A DNA stretch of 64,000 nucleotides from Bradyrhizobium sp. SZCCHNS1050 (GTDB taxonomy: Bacteria; Pseudomonadota; Alphaproteobacteria; Rhizobiales; Xanthobacteraceae). Positions within the stretch are counted from its first letter, which is position 1. Every line of letters begins with the position of its first letter. Below the pieces are notes generated by a model that made no database searches, had not been told where the DNA came from, and saw nothing but the letters and a program-made list of their open reading frames with translations. Both the position numbers and the translations under genes were made by a program. The stretch is from contig NZ_JAUETR010000001.1 of NCBI RefSeq assembly GCF_032484785.1, positions 496,001 through 560,000 on the forward strand, in the 5' to 3' direction. Shown here one piece after another: positions 44,397 to 53,375 of this stretch.

Positions 44397-47351
44397 ATGC
44401 CGAACGCCAAAGCCGGTCCGTCCAGGCTCGAACAGAAGCTCCGCGCCGAGATGACGGGCGACGTCTTCTTCGACCGCTTCAACCGCGGCCGCTACGCCAC
44501 CGACGCCTCGTTCTACCAAGTCATCCCGGCGGGCGTGGTCGTGCCGCGCACGATGGACGAGGCGCTGCGTGCGCTCGCCATCGCCCGCGACGACGGCCGC
44601 ATCGTCACGCCCCGCGGCGGCGGCACCTCGCAATGCGGCCAGACCGTCAACGAGGGGATCGTCGTCGACTTCTCCAAGCACCTGAACCGCATCGTCTCGC
44701 TCGATGTCGAGGGGCGGACCTGCGTGGTCGAGCCCGGCATCGTGCTCGACGACCTCAATCGCCAGCTCAAGAAGCACGGCCTGTGGTTTCCGGTCGACGT
44801 CTCCACGGCGTCGCGCGCCACGATCGGCGGCATGGCCGGCAACAATTCCTGCGGCGGCCGCTCGCTGCGCTACGGCACGATGCGCGACAACACCATCGCC
44901 ATCGACGCCGCGCTGGCCGACGGCACGCTGGCGCATTTCGGCGAGGTGGCGCGAGACCTTCGTGACGTCAGCGCGCCGGAGAGCGCGCGCACGCTGTTTC
45001 GCGACATGCTGGCGCTGGGCGAGCGCGAGGCCGCGGAGATCGCCGACAGATTTCCCAAGGTGCAGCGCCGCGTCGGCGGCTACAATCTCGACGCACTGAC
45101 GCCGCGCAACGCCGCCAACAACCTGGCGCATCTGCTGGTCGGCTCCGAGGGCACGCTGGCCTTCTCCACCCGGATCGAGCTCAAGCTGTGGCCGCTGATC
45201 CGCACCAAGGTGCTCGGCGTCTGTCATTTCGGCAGCTTCTATCAGGCGATGGATGCGGCCCAGCATCTGGTCAAGCTGAAGCCGATCGCGGTCGAGCTGG
45301 TCGACCGCACCATGATCGGGCTGGGCCGCGACATCGCGATGTTCCAGCCGGTGATCGCGGCGGCGGTGCGCGGCGATCCCGACGCGATCCTGGTGGTCGA
45401 GTTCGCGGAGGAGACGAAGGACGAGAACCTCGCCAAGCTGAAGCAGCTCTCCGAGCTGATGGGTGATCTCGGCTTCTCCTGGAGCAACGAGATCAGCAAA
45501 TGGGGCGGCGTCGTCGAGATATCAGACCCTGTGCTGCAGACCGCCGTCGCCGACTTCCGCGCCGCCGGCCTCAACGTGATGATGTCGATGAAGGAGGCCG
45601 GCAAGCCGGTGTCGTTCGTCGAGGACTGCGCCGTGCCGCTGCCCCACCTCGCCGACTACACCGCGCGGCTCAACGAGGTGTTCGCCAGGCACGGCACGCG
45701 CGGCACGATGTACGCGCACGCCTCCGAGGGCTGCCTGCATGTCCGCCCGGTGCTGAACCTGAAGCTGGAGAAGGACGTCAAGGCGATGCGCGCCATCGCC
45801 GAGGAAGCTTTCGCCATGGTGCGCGAGTACAAGGGTTCGCATTCCGGCGAGCATGGCGATGGCATCGTGCGCTCGGAATTCCATGAGCAGATGTTCGGCA
45901 GCCGCATCGTCGCCGACTTCAAGGAGGTCAAGCAGCGCTTCGATCCGGCGAACGTGCTCAATCCTGGCCGCATCGTCGATCCACCCAGGATGGACGACCG
46001 CTCGCTGTTCCGCTATCCGCCGGACTACCGCATCGACGACATCAAGCCGGTGCTCGACTGGTCGGCCTATCCGGGTGCCGCCGGCGGCTTCCAGGGCGCG
46101 GTCGAGATGTGCAACAACAACGGCGCCTGCCGCAAGCTCGACGGCGGCGTGATGTGCCCGTCCTATCGCGCCACCCGCGACGAGAAGGATGTCACGCGCG
46201 GCCGTGCCAATACCTTGCGGCTCGCGATCTCCGGCCAGCTCGGTCCCGGCGCGCTGTCGTCCGACGAGATGATGGAGACCTTGAAGCTCTGCGTCTCCTG
46301 CAAGGCCTGCCGCCGCGAGTGCCCGACCGGCGTTGACATGGCCAAGATGAAGATCGAGGTGCTGGCGGCCCGGGCGACGACGCATGGCCTCACGCTGCGC
46401 GACCGGCTCATCGCCTATCTGCCGCGCTATGCCGATATGGCTGCCCGCATCGCGCCGCTCGTGAACCTGCGCAATCATGTTGCGCCCCTGCGCGTGCTGA
46501 TGGAGCGCGTTGCGGGCATCAGCGCCAAGCGCAAGCTTCCGGCCTTCCGCACCGACACCTTCCGCGTCGACGCCGACGCGTTCGGTCCGGCTGATGGCCC
46601 CGAGGTCGTGCTGTTCGGCGACACCTTCAACCGCGTCTATGAGCGCGAAAATCTCGACGCCGCGCTGCGCGTGCTGATCGCCGGCGGCTATCGCGTCTAC
46701 GTGCCCAAGCCGGCCGATGGCGGCCGCGCCCTGTGCTGCGGCCGCACCTTCCTCTCCGCCGGCCTCGTGGACGAGGCCAAGTCCGAGCTGCAGCGCCTGG
46801 TCGAGACCTACGCGCCGTTCGCCTCGCGCGGCGTGCCGATCATCGGCCTCGAGCCAAGCTGTCTGCTGACGCTGCGCGACGAACTGCTGTCGCTGCGCAA
46901 CGACGCCACCGCGAAAACAATCAGCGCACACGCGCTGCTGCTGGAAGAGTTTCTGGCGCGCGAGGCCGAGGGCGGCCGGCTGGCGCTGCCGCTCGCCCCC
47001 CTGCCCGGTAAGGCCTTGCTGCACGGCCATTGCCATCAGAAATCCTTCGCCGCCTTCAAGCCTGTCGAGCAGGTGCTGCGACTCATTCCGGAGCTCACGG
47101 TCGAGACCATCGAATCCTCCTGCTGCGGCATGGCCGGCGCGTTCGGCTATGGCGCGGAGACCTACGAGGTCTCGCTGCAGATGGCGGAGGCGTCGCTGCT
47201 GCCCGCCGTGCGCAACGCCGACGCCGCAACGTTCATCGTTGCCGACGGCACCTCCTGCCGCCACCAGATCCAGGACGGCGCCGCCCGCGGTGCCGTTCAC
47301 GCCGCGCAGCTCCTGGCGATGAGCCTGGAGCGGGCGCAAGCATCAACGTAG
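44397..47351 (+). CDS. FAD/Fe-S 2-hydroxyacid dehydrogenase (YdiJ/GlcD-GlcF-like fusion)
   Basis: A 984-residue flavoprotein with the layout of E. coli YdiJ (D-2-hydroxyglutarate dehydrogenase) and of a fused GlcD-GlcF. FAD-binding domain: VTPRGGGTSQCGQTVN and ATIGGMAGNNSCGG. Covalent or non-covalent FAD oxidase C-domain follows to about residue 550. Fe-S module: Cys572, Cys578, Cys587, then CVSCKACRRECPTG from Cys632. Two CCG modules: CCGRTF and SSCCGMAG, with HGHCHQKSF between. It should oxidise a D-2-hydroxyacid and pass electrons to the quinone pool at the inner membrane. The substrate is not readable; GlcG-like and aminotransferase neighbours favour glycolate or a related acid. Confidence 0.9.
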   Translation: MPNAKAGPSRLEQKLRAEMTGDVFFDRFNRGRYATDASFYQVIPAGVVVPRTMDEALRALAIARDDGRIVTPRGGGTSQCGQTVNEGIVVDFSKHLNRIVSLDVEGRTCVVEPGIVLDDLNRQLKKHGLWFPVDVSTASRATIGGMAGNNSCGGRSLRYGTMRDNTIAIDAALADGTLAHFGEVARDLRDVSAPESARTLFRDMLALGEREAAEIADRFPKVQRRVGGYNLDALTPRNAANNLAHLLVGSEGTLAFSTRIELKLWPLIRTKVLGVCHFGSFYQAMDAAQHLVKLKPIAVELVDRTMIGLGRDIAMFQPVIAAAVRGDPDAILVVEFAEETKDENLAKLKQLSELMGDLGFSWSNEISKWGGVVEISDPVLQTAVADFRAAGLNVMMSMKEAGKPVSFVEDCAVPLPHLADYTARLNEVFARHGTRGTMYAHASEGCLHVRPVLNLKLEKDVKAMRAIAEEAFAMVREYKGSHSGEHGDGIVRSEFHEQMFGSRIVADFKEVKQRFDPANVLNPGRIVDPPRMDDRSLFRYPPDYRIDDIKPVLDWSAYPGAAGGFQGAVEMCNNNGACRKLDGGVMCPSYRATRDEKDVTRGRANTLRLAISGQLGPGALSSDEMMETLKLCVSCKACRRECPTGVDMAKMKIEVLAARATTHGLTLRDRLIAYLPRYADMAARIAPLVNLRNHVAPLRVLMERVAGISAKRKLPAFRTDTFRVDADAFGPADGPEVVLFGDTFNRVYERENLDAALRVLIAGGYRVYVPKPADGGRALCCGRTFLSAGLVDEAKSELQRLVETYAPFASRGVPIIGLEPSCLLTLRDELLSLRNDATAKTISAHALLLEEFLAREAEGGRLALPLAPLPGKALLHGHCHQKSFAAFKPVEQVLRLIPELTVETIESSCCGMAGAFGYGAETYEVSLQMAEASLLPAVRNADAATFIVADGTSCRHQIQDGAARGAVHAAQLLAMSLERAQAST

Positions 47352-47392
47352 GTCACGAGAGACCGGACGCCGCGGAGCGCGACCTCAATGTT

Positions 47393-47473
47393 CGTCATTG
47401 CGAGGAGCGAAGCGACGAAGCAATCCAGACCTTTTCTTACGTCCTGGATTGCTTCGCTTCGCTCGCAATGACG
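47393..47473. repeat. Intergenic palindromic repeat, family A (copy 3)
   Basis: CGTCATTGCGAGGAGCGAAGC and the inverse GCTTCGCTCGCAATGACG, with the inner AATCCAG/CTGGATT pair. This is the simplest of the three family A copies. It separates the dehydrogenase from the GlcG-like gene. Confidence 0.85.
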
Positions 47474-47518
47474 GATGATAGAGCCGACTTTTCATCACAA
47501 ATCGCAAAGGACACGGAC

Positions 47519-47947
47519 ATGACCGATCTCAAGCTCGACGCCGCTCGCAAGATTCTGGATGCCACGCTCGCGAAGGGCATCGAGAATAAGCTCAAGCCGC
47601 TCGCCGTGATGGTGCTCGACGCCCGCGGCTGCCTGAAGGCGGCCGCCGCCCAGGACGGCACCAGCCTGATGCGGGCCGAGGTCGCGCATGGCAAGGCTTA
47701 TGGCGCGCTGGCGCTCGGCCTCGGCTCCCGCGCCCTGTTCCAGCGCGCCCAGGAGCAGGCCTATTTCATCGACGCCGTGAACACGCTGGCCCAGGGCCGC
47801 ATGGTCCCGGTGCCCGGCGGCGTGCTGATCATGGACGGCACGACGCTCGTCGGCGCCGTCGGCGTCTCCGGCGACAGCTCCGACAATGACGAGATCTGCG
47901 CCGTCGCCGGTATCGAGGCCGCCGGCCTCAAGGCCAATCCGGGCTGA
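47519..47947 (+). CDS. GlcG/HbpS-family protein
   Basis: A 142-residue protein with the family pattern LDAARKILDATLAKG, LAVMVLDARGCLKAA and the C-terminal GGVLIMDGTTLVGAVGVSG. GlcG proteins are encoded in glycolate-oxidase operons, and HbpS-type relatives bind haem; the exact function is unsettled. AAAGGA precedes the ATG at 47519. Its place after a GlcD-GlcF-like fusion matches the glc operon order and supports a 2-hydroxyacid role for the pair. Confidence 0.88.
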   Translation: MTDLKLDAARKILDATLAKGIENKLKPLAVMVLDARGCLKAAAAQDGTSLMRAEVAHGKAYGALALGLGSRALFQRAQEQAYFIDAVNTLAQGRMVPVPGGVLIMDGTTLVGAVGVSGDSSDNDEICAVAGIEAAGLKANPG

Positions 47948-47964
47948 GCTCCGGTCGCACCCGC

Positions 47965-47982
47965 AAAGCTCAGCGAGCTTTT
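47965..47982 (+). terminator. Weak terminator after the GlcG-like gene
   Basis: AAAGCTC-AGC-GAGCTTT forms a 7-base stem with a run of four T at its end, 18 bases after the stop codon. The stem is short and only modestly GC-rich. Confidence 0.4.
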
Positions 47983-48153
47983 CCGTCCCACAATCTCGAG
48001 GGGGCTGGCCGCCCTCTCGGAGCCTGATCGATCATGCGTCGAATTCCACGGCTCAGATCGCGGCTGACGGAGAATTCATTCGGCCGGCTTGACCGGCCCG
48101 AAACATTGCCGGCTGCAGCACGTTTGTATGACGGGGCGCGTGGAGAACCGGAC

Positions 48154-49158
48154 ATGCCTCGCAGACGAACTCGCACCATCATCATCACTGGCGCCTCCGC
48201 CGGCGTCGGCCGTGCCATCGCGAACCGCTTCGGCGAGGCCGGCGATCGCATCGGCCTGATCGCGCGCGATGAGCATGCGCTGCGCGACGTCCAGCGCGAG
48301 CTGCAGGCGCGGTTTGCCCATACCGAATACGAGGCCGTCGATGTCGCCGATGCGCAGGCCCTGTTCGACGCTGCCGAGCGGCTCGAGCAGCGCCTGGGTC
48401 CGGTCGACATCTGGATCAATGACGCCATGGAAACGGTGTTCTCGACCGTGGCCGACATCACGCCGGAGGAATTCCGCCGCGTCACCGAGGTGACCTATCT
48501 CGGTTTCGTGCACGGCACGATGGCGGCGCTGCGATCGATGCGCCGGCGCGGCGAAGGCCGCATCATCCAGATCGGTTCGGCGCTCGCCTATCGCGGCATT
48601 CCGCTGCAGGCGGCCTATTGCGGCGCCAAACATGCGATCCGGGGCTTCACCGACTCGCTGCGGGCCGAGCTGATGCACGAGCGCTCAGGCATCACGCTCT
48701 GCATCGTCGATCTGCCCGCGGTGAACACACCGCAATTCGACTGGGCTCGCGCGCATCTTGCGCATACGCCACGGCCAATGGGCCGGCCGGTGGAGCCTGA
48801 GGTGATCGCTGACGCCGTCTATCGCGTTGCCGATGGCGGCTTCCGCGAATATTGGATCGGCTGGCCGACGCTGCTGACGATCCTCGGCAACGCCGTCGCC
48901 CCGGCCTTGCTCGACCGCTACCTCGCCGCCAAGGCGATCGCCGGGCAGCAGACCGACGTGCCGCTGGTGCCCGACCGCACCGACAATCTCGATCACCCGG
49001 TTACACGCCTGCACCGCACACGCGGCTCGTTCAGCCGCGGCGCGGCCCTGCACGCGATGCTCGTGCCCGGCGATGTGGCCCGCGCCGCGACCGTCGCAAT
49101 CGGGGCCGCTGTCTTCTTTGCGCTGGGAGCGACGCTGAGCCGGCGGGGGTGGCGCTAG
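48154..49158 (+). CDS. Short-chain dehydrogenase/reductase with C-terminal membrane segment
   Basis: A 334-residue SDR. Cofactor motif TGASAGVGRAIA, catalytic Ser in QIGSALAYRG and YCGAK for Tyr-X3-Lys are all intact. The N-terminal Arg after the glycine motif region (IARDEH) suggests NADP(H). About 80 extra residues at the C-terminus end in a hydrophobic stretch (VAIGAAVFFALGATL), so it may be a tail-anchored membrane enzyme. The ATG at 48154 is preceded by GGAG; a longer reading is less likely. The substrate is unknown. Confidence 0.87.
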   Translation: MPRRRTRTIIITGASAGVGRAIANRFGEAGDRIGLIARDEHALRDVQRELQARFAHTEYEAVDVADAQALFDAAERLEQRLGPVDIWINDAMETVFSTVADITPEEFRRVTEVTYLGFVHGTMAALRSMRRRGEGRIIQIGSALAYRGIPLQAAYCGAKHAIRGFTDSLRAELMHERSGITLCIVDLPAVNTPQFDWARAHLAHTPRPMGRPVEPEVIADAVYRVADGGFREYWIGWPTLLTILGNAVAPALLDRYLAAKAIAGQQTDVPLVPDRTDNLDHPVTRLHRTRGSFSRGAALHAMLVPGDVARAATVAIGAAVFFALGATLSRRGWR

Positions 49159-49245
49159 GCCGCGCGTTGCAACGCGGTGCTTGCGTGACACCGGCGAGAT
49201 GCGCTTCTCTGCTCCGCGCTATCCATTCCCATCCGGAGCGCCTGC

Positions 49246-49608
49246 ATGACCATCGAAAGCATCAGCGCGATCACCATTGCCACCCACGATATGGCCCGCG
49301 CAGTCGCCTTCTATCGCGCGCTCGGCTTCGACGATATCCCATATGGCGGCGCCGACGGCCCGTTCACGACCTTCCGCATCGGCACTGGCTATCTCAACCT
49401 GATTGTCGTGCCCGAGGATAAGCAGTGGAGCTGGTGGGGCCGCATCATCTTCCATGTCTCGGACGTCGACGCCGTCTACGCCAAGGCGCTGGCTGCCGGC
49501 TTCTCGCCCTCCACCGCGCCGCGCGACGCCGAATGGGGCGAGCGCTACTTCCATCTCACCGATCCCGACGGTCACGAATTGAGCTTCGCGCGGCCGCTCG
49601 GCAAATGA
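49246..49608 (+). CDS. VOC-superfamily (glyoxalase/dioxygenase-fold) protein
   Basis: A 120-residue single-domain protein with the vicinal-oxygen-chelate pattern: ITIATHDMARAVAFYRALGF at the start and LTDPDGHELSFARPLG at the end. Such proteins dimerise and may bind a metal using the first-strand His and the late Glu. Glyoxalase, resistance and unknown roles all occur, and none can be chosen here. Its stop is one base from the stop of the converging acetyltransferase gene. Confidence 0.88.
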   Translation: MTIESISAITIATHDMARAVAFYRALGFDDIPYGGADGPFTTFRIGTGYLNLIVVPEDKQWSWWGRIIFHVSDVDAVYAKALAAGFSPSTAPRDAEWGERYFHLTDPDGHELSFARPLGK

Positions 49609-49609
49609 G

Positions 49610-50476
49610 CTAGCCGAGTTCGAAAGTGGTGACGCCGAACAGCCGCTCGATGCGTAGTGGCGCGATCGGGCGGGTGTACATTCGCGCGGTCTCGAACACC
49701 GGCTTCAGTCCGAGACTCTCCGCCAGCGCCACCGCCTCCGGGTTGATCGCCGGCACATCGAGGAAGACCTCGGAGTCGCCGATCTCGCTCAGCAGCGCCG
49801 AGACGATGGCCTCGGCATCGGCCCGGCTGTGCGCGACCAGCGGACCGATCTTAGAGCCGGTGCGGCATGGCCGGATCACGCCCCAGGCGGCAAGCGCGCC
49901 ATCGCGGATGACAGCGCGGCCGACATGGCCGGGGGCTCCGATCCAGGCCTGCAGGAACGCGCGGCGCGGCGCCGGAAACACAGCCGCATCGGAGGCCTCG
50001 ATATCGGCCAGCGGCACGTCGCTCAGCGCAACGAAGTCCGATCGCGCAGCAGCCGGCAGCACCGTAGCGGCCTTCCCGCCGTAGCGGACATTGGCATAGG
50101 CATATTTGAAGCCGGACTTTCGATAATTGTCCTGCTGCGCGACGACACCGTCGAGGCCGACGACACGCGATCCCGCATGCGCCATCGCAGCCTGCCAGAG
50201 CCGCAGGCCATAGCCATGCCCGCGCAGATCAGGACGTACGATGTAGAAGCCCAGAAACGCGAAGCGTTCGTCGTAGTTGACGCAGGACACCGTCGCGACC
50301 GGCACACCGTCACGTTCGGCGATGAGAAATCCCTGCGGATCGACCGCGGAAAAGCACGCGGCGTCGGACAGGCCGGGATTCCAGCCCTCGGCCGCCGCCC
50401 AGTCGAGGACTAGTGGAATCTCGTCAGGCCGCATCGTTCGGATGAGGAGGCCGTCGGCTGCATGGGACGAGGTCAT
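49610..50476 (-). CDS. GNAT-family N-acetyltransferase
   Basis: A 288-residue protein. The first half is a GNAT fold with the acetyl-CoA loop RPDLRGHGYGLRLWQAAM (matching R/Q-x-x-G-x-G/A); the second half matches the extra domain found in bacterial YitH-type two-domain acetyltransferases (FVALSDVPLADIEASDAAVF, then GAPGHVGRAVIRDG). The acceptor is unknown. It is divergent from the broken DUF418 gene. Confidence 0.87.
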   Translation of the reverse strand: MTSSHAADGLLIRTMRPDEIPLVLDWAAAEGWNPGLSDAACFSAVDPQGFLIAERDGVPVATVSCVNYDERFAFLGFYIVRPDLRGHGYGLRLWQAAMAHAGSRVVGLDGVVAQQDNYRKSGFKYAYANVRYGGKAATVLPAAARSDFVALSDVPLADIEASDAAVFPAPRRAFLQAWIGAPGHVGRAVIRDGALAAWGVIRPCRTGSKIGPLVAHSRADAEAIVSALLSEIGDSEVFLDVPAINPEAVALAESLGLKPVFETARMYTRPIAPLRIERLFGVTTFELG

Positions 50477-50577
50477 GTCCTCATCCTCATGCCTTGAACA
50501 CAGCCCCGCATCAGCAACGAGGCCTTGACTGAGGCCATCTCCACTGCTCCTGCTTCACCGTCGGCATTGCCGCGCCG

Positions 50578-51825
50578 ATGAGACGTCGTACCACCGAGGT
50601 CGATTTGACAGCCCTTCTTAGCAGAGACATCGCGCAAAGTCCGCCTCCCTCCGTCGCGACCACCGACCGTCTTGTCAGCCTCGACATCCTCCGCGGCCTC
50701 GCGTTGTTCGGGGTGATGGCCATCAACGTCGTATTTGAGTTCCGTATCTCGATCTTCCAGCAATTTCTGCCGGCAACGACAACGCATGAGACCGGCACAA
50801 TCTTCTTCGGAGGTTCATTGTCGCCAAAGATGATCGATCTGCTGTGGACCATCATCGGCGACTCGCCCTTCAATCGCGCCATCGAAGATGGTCTCGCGCG
50901 CGCCGTCTCCATGAAGGCGTTTGCCCTGTTCTCGCTGCTGTTCGGCATCGGGCTGGCCATGCAGTTCGACCGGATCGCTCCGGAGCGACGTATCCCCCTG
51001 CTGCTCCGGCGGCTGCTCGTCCTGCTCGCGATCGGCATTTTGCACCTGACGCTGCTGTAGAATGGTGACATCCTGACCGAATATGCGCTTGCAGGACTGC
51101 TCGTGCTGCCGTTCCTGTTCGCGCCAAGCTGGCTGGTGATCGCGAGCAGCCTCACCCTGCTCGGGCTGTACTTCACCGGCTGGCTGATTCCCGTGCTGCC
51201 GCTACCAAGCTCCTCTTGGATGATGCAGCATGTCGTCGATGCCAATCGCACCTATGCCAACGGCAACTTCCCGCAGATCCTCGCCCTCCGGCTTTCCGAG
51301 ATCAGCGCTATCGCGCCGCTGCATCTGTGGATCTTTCCGCGCACGCTCGGACTTTTCCTCGCCGGCATCGTCATCTGGCGATCCGGCCTTCTGCGCGATA
51401 TGCCGCATCACCGCGTCATGCTGCTGCTGACGGCCCTGGCCGCACTCGCTGTCACGATCGACGCCGGCGCATCGCTTGCGACTGTGAGCCTGGCGCTTGC
51501 CTATGGCGCGCTGATCCTTTCGGCTGCAAGCACCATCTGGGGCGCCGGCCTGCTCGGCTGGGCGGCTCCCGTCGGCCGGATGGCGTTCACCAACTATCTC
51601 ATGCAGTCCGTCATCTTCGGCGTCGTGTTCTACGGCTATGGCCTCGGCCTGTTCGGCCGGCTCAGCGTCTCGCTCGCACTCGGCATCGGCGTGGCTGTCT
51701 ATGTGCTCCAGATGATCGCGAGCTGGTGCTGGCTGAGGCTGTTTCAGTTCGGCCCCATCGAATGGCTGTGGCGCAGCCTGATGTACAACAAGCTGCAGCC
51801 GATGCGGCTTCGGCCGCACTCCTGA
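50578..51825 (+). pseudogene. DUF418 (YeiB-like) membrane protein, interrupted by one amber codon
   Basis: The frame encodes 415 residues with the DUF418 layout: opening RLVSLDILRGLALFGVMAIN, multiple membrane helices, and the C-terminal MAFTNYLMQSVI...FGPIEWLWRSLMY region. At 51058-51060 a TAG replaces codon 161, in the conserved segment reading HLTLL-stop-NGDILTEYAL, where family members normally have Trp before (N/H)GDIL; a TGG to TAG change explains it. No frameshift is needed: both sides are in the same frame. It is either a recent nonsense pseudogene, a sequencing error, or a site of readthrough. Downstream restart is unlikely. Confidence 0.88.
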
Positions 51826-51828
51826 CGC

Positions 51829-51905
51829 GACTTTACCCGTCGGGTTACTATGTCGCACCCCGACGGGTGTTGCGCCGTCGGGCAAATCAGCTGCACATTT
51901 CCCGG
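51829..51905. repeat. Intergenic repeat with ACCCGTCGGG palindrome, family G part 1
   Basis: ACCCGTCGGGT, CCCCGACGGGTG and CGTCGGGCAAATCAG lie within 60 bases, so several alternative hairpins can form directly after the DUF418 stop. It runs into the block at 51930-52290. Confidence 0.65.
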
Positions 51906-51929
51906 CGTCACGGCCTACGAGAGGGGCGC

Positions 51930-52290
51930 CTCGCGATCGTCACGAGCGTTGGGCCGGTGATGCGATGGCCGTCGCGGCATCAGGCGCGTTTGCGCAAGAC
52001 GACTGGTGGCGTGGCGGACGGCGAAGTCGTGTGGTCCTGACATCCCGACGCTGATGTCAACTCGCGACGAGGCTTTGCTTCGCGCGGGGATGGTGGCCAG
52101 AAAGCCCGGCGCACCAGGGAGACCACGTATAAGCCGTAAGCCCGTCGCGCAGGGAAGGCCGGTAGTTGCGGCCAAACCTGTGGTGACTGCCGCCTGCTTT
52201 TCTTCCTGCAGGCGGGCCATGGGGGCGGCGAGCTTCCGGCCTTCCCTGCGCCCTCTTCGTTCAGAGGGCGAAATCTGACGCAAGACTCGG
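51930..52290. repeat. Composite intergenic repeat block, family G part 2
   Basis: About 360 bases with no supported gene. It contains nested inverted segments such as GGAAGGCCGGTAG matched by the later CCGGCCTTCC, and CGCGCAGGGAAGG matched by CCTTCCCTGCG. Together with part 1 it looks like a mobile or structured repeat rather than coding sequence; the short frames have no ribosome sites. Confidence 0.6.
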
Positions 52291-52376
52291 ACGCGAAGCG
52301 TCGCGAGATCGCGGATCCATGTATCACCCTATGTGGACAAATAGTGTTGGAGCAAAGAACCTTTCCACCCCTCCAC

Positions 52377-52480
52377 TGTCATCGCCCGCGAAAGCCGGCT
52401 ATCCAGTATTCCAGAGGCCGTGGTCATCGAACCGGGAGGCCTCGGCGTACTGGATGCTCCGCCTTCGCGGAGCATGACAG
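52377..52480. repeat. Intergenic palindromic repeat, family E (copy 2)
   Basis: ACTGTCATCGCCCGCGAAAGC on the left and TCCGCCTTCGCGGAGCATGACAG (split arms) on the right, with inner ATCCAGTA/TACTGGAT. The left GC-rich arm has drifted relative to copy 1. Confidence 0.75.
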
Positions 52481-52523
52481 CGGCAACAACAGAGCCGCCG
52501 TCACACGCTCTACCCGCAGCGAG

Positions 52524-53303
52524 CTACTTCCCCGGCCACACCGGCTTGCGCTTCTCGGCAAACGCCCTCAGGCCCTCCTTGGCATCCTCGGTCATCGCCA
52601 GCAGCGCGATCTGGCTTTCGAGATAGGCGATGGACTCGTCGAACGACATCGAGGCGATAGCGCGCATGGCGTATTTGCCGCGGCGGATGGCGGTCGGCGA
52701 CTTGTCGACGATGCGGCCGATCAGCCAGTCGATCTTGCCGTCGAGCTCGGCGGCGGGAACGACATGGTTGAGCAGCCCGGCAGCCTGTGCAGTCTTGGCG
52801 TCGAACGGCTCGCCCGTGAGCGCCCATTCGTTGACGAGACGCGGCGGCGCGATACTCTGCAAGAGGCTCAGGACCTGCATCGGGAACACGCCGACCTTCA
52901 CCTCCGGCAGGCCGAAGACGACGTGATCGGCTGCGACCGCCATGTCGGTCATGCACAGCAAGCCCATGCCGCCGGCCATACAGACGCCGCCGACGCGCGC
53001 AATCGCCGGCTTGGTGGAATTCTGCGACAGCCGGAGCAAGTCCGCGTAATCGACATTCGGGCGGGAGAAATCCATCGCGAAGGCCGCGCCGGAGTTCTGC
53101 AGGTCGGCGCCGGCGCAGAACGCCTTGTCTCCTGCGCCGGTCAGCACGATCACGCGCACCTCGGGATCGTCATGTGCCGTGCGATAGCCGCGCGAGATCC
53201 CGGCGATCACGTCGCCATTCAGCGCGTTGCGCTTCTCCGGACGATTGATGGTGATCCAGAGGGCCTGCCCGCGCTTGTCGAGAATCACGCTGTCGTCGGT
53301 CAT
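52524..53303 (-). CDS. Enoyl-CoA hydratase family protein
   Basis: A 259-residue crotonase-fold enzyme. It has TGAGDKAFCAGADLQN, the oxyanion segment GVCMAGGMGLLCMTDMAVAA and FGLPEVKVGVFPM with the conserved Glu, so hydratase activity is more credible than for the protein at 39993-40790. The ATG at 53303 begins the fold. The specific enoyl-CoA is unknown. It is 73 bases downstream of the lipase gene on the same strand. Confidence 0.9.
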   Translation of the reverse strand: MTDDSVILDKRGQALWITINRPEKRNALNGDVIAGISRGYRTAHDDPEVRVIVLTGAGDKAFCAGADLQNSGAAFAMDFSRPNVDYADLLRLSQNSTKPAIARVGGVCMAGGMGLLCMTDMAVAADHVVFGLPEVKVGVFPMQVLSLLQSIAPPRLVNEWALTGEPFDAKTAQAAGLLNHVVPAAELDGKIDWLIGRIVDKSPTAIRRGKYAMRAIASMSFDESIAYLESQIALLAMTEDAKEGLRAFAEKRKPVWPGK

Positions 53304-53375
53304 CGCCTTGCCTGTCGCTTGATGTCGGATGCGAGATTGTCGCGGGATAGCTGCCGCGGGCAAGGAAAACTTGCG

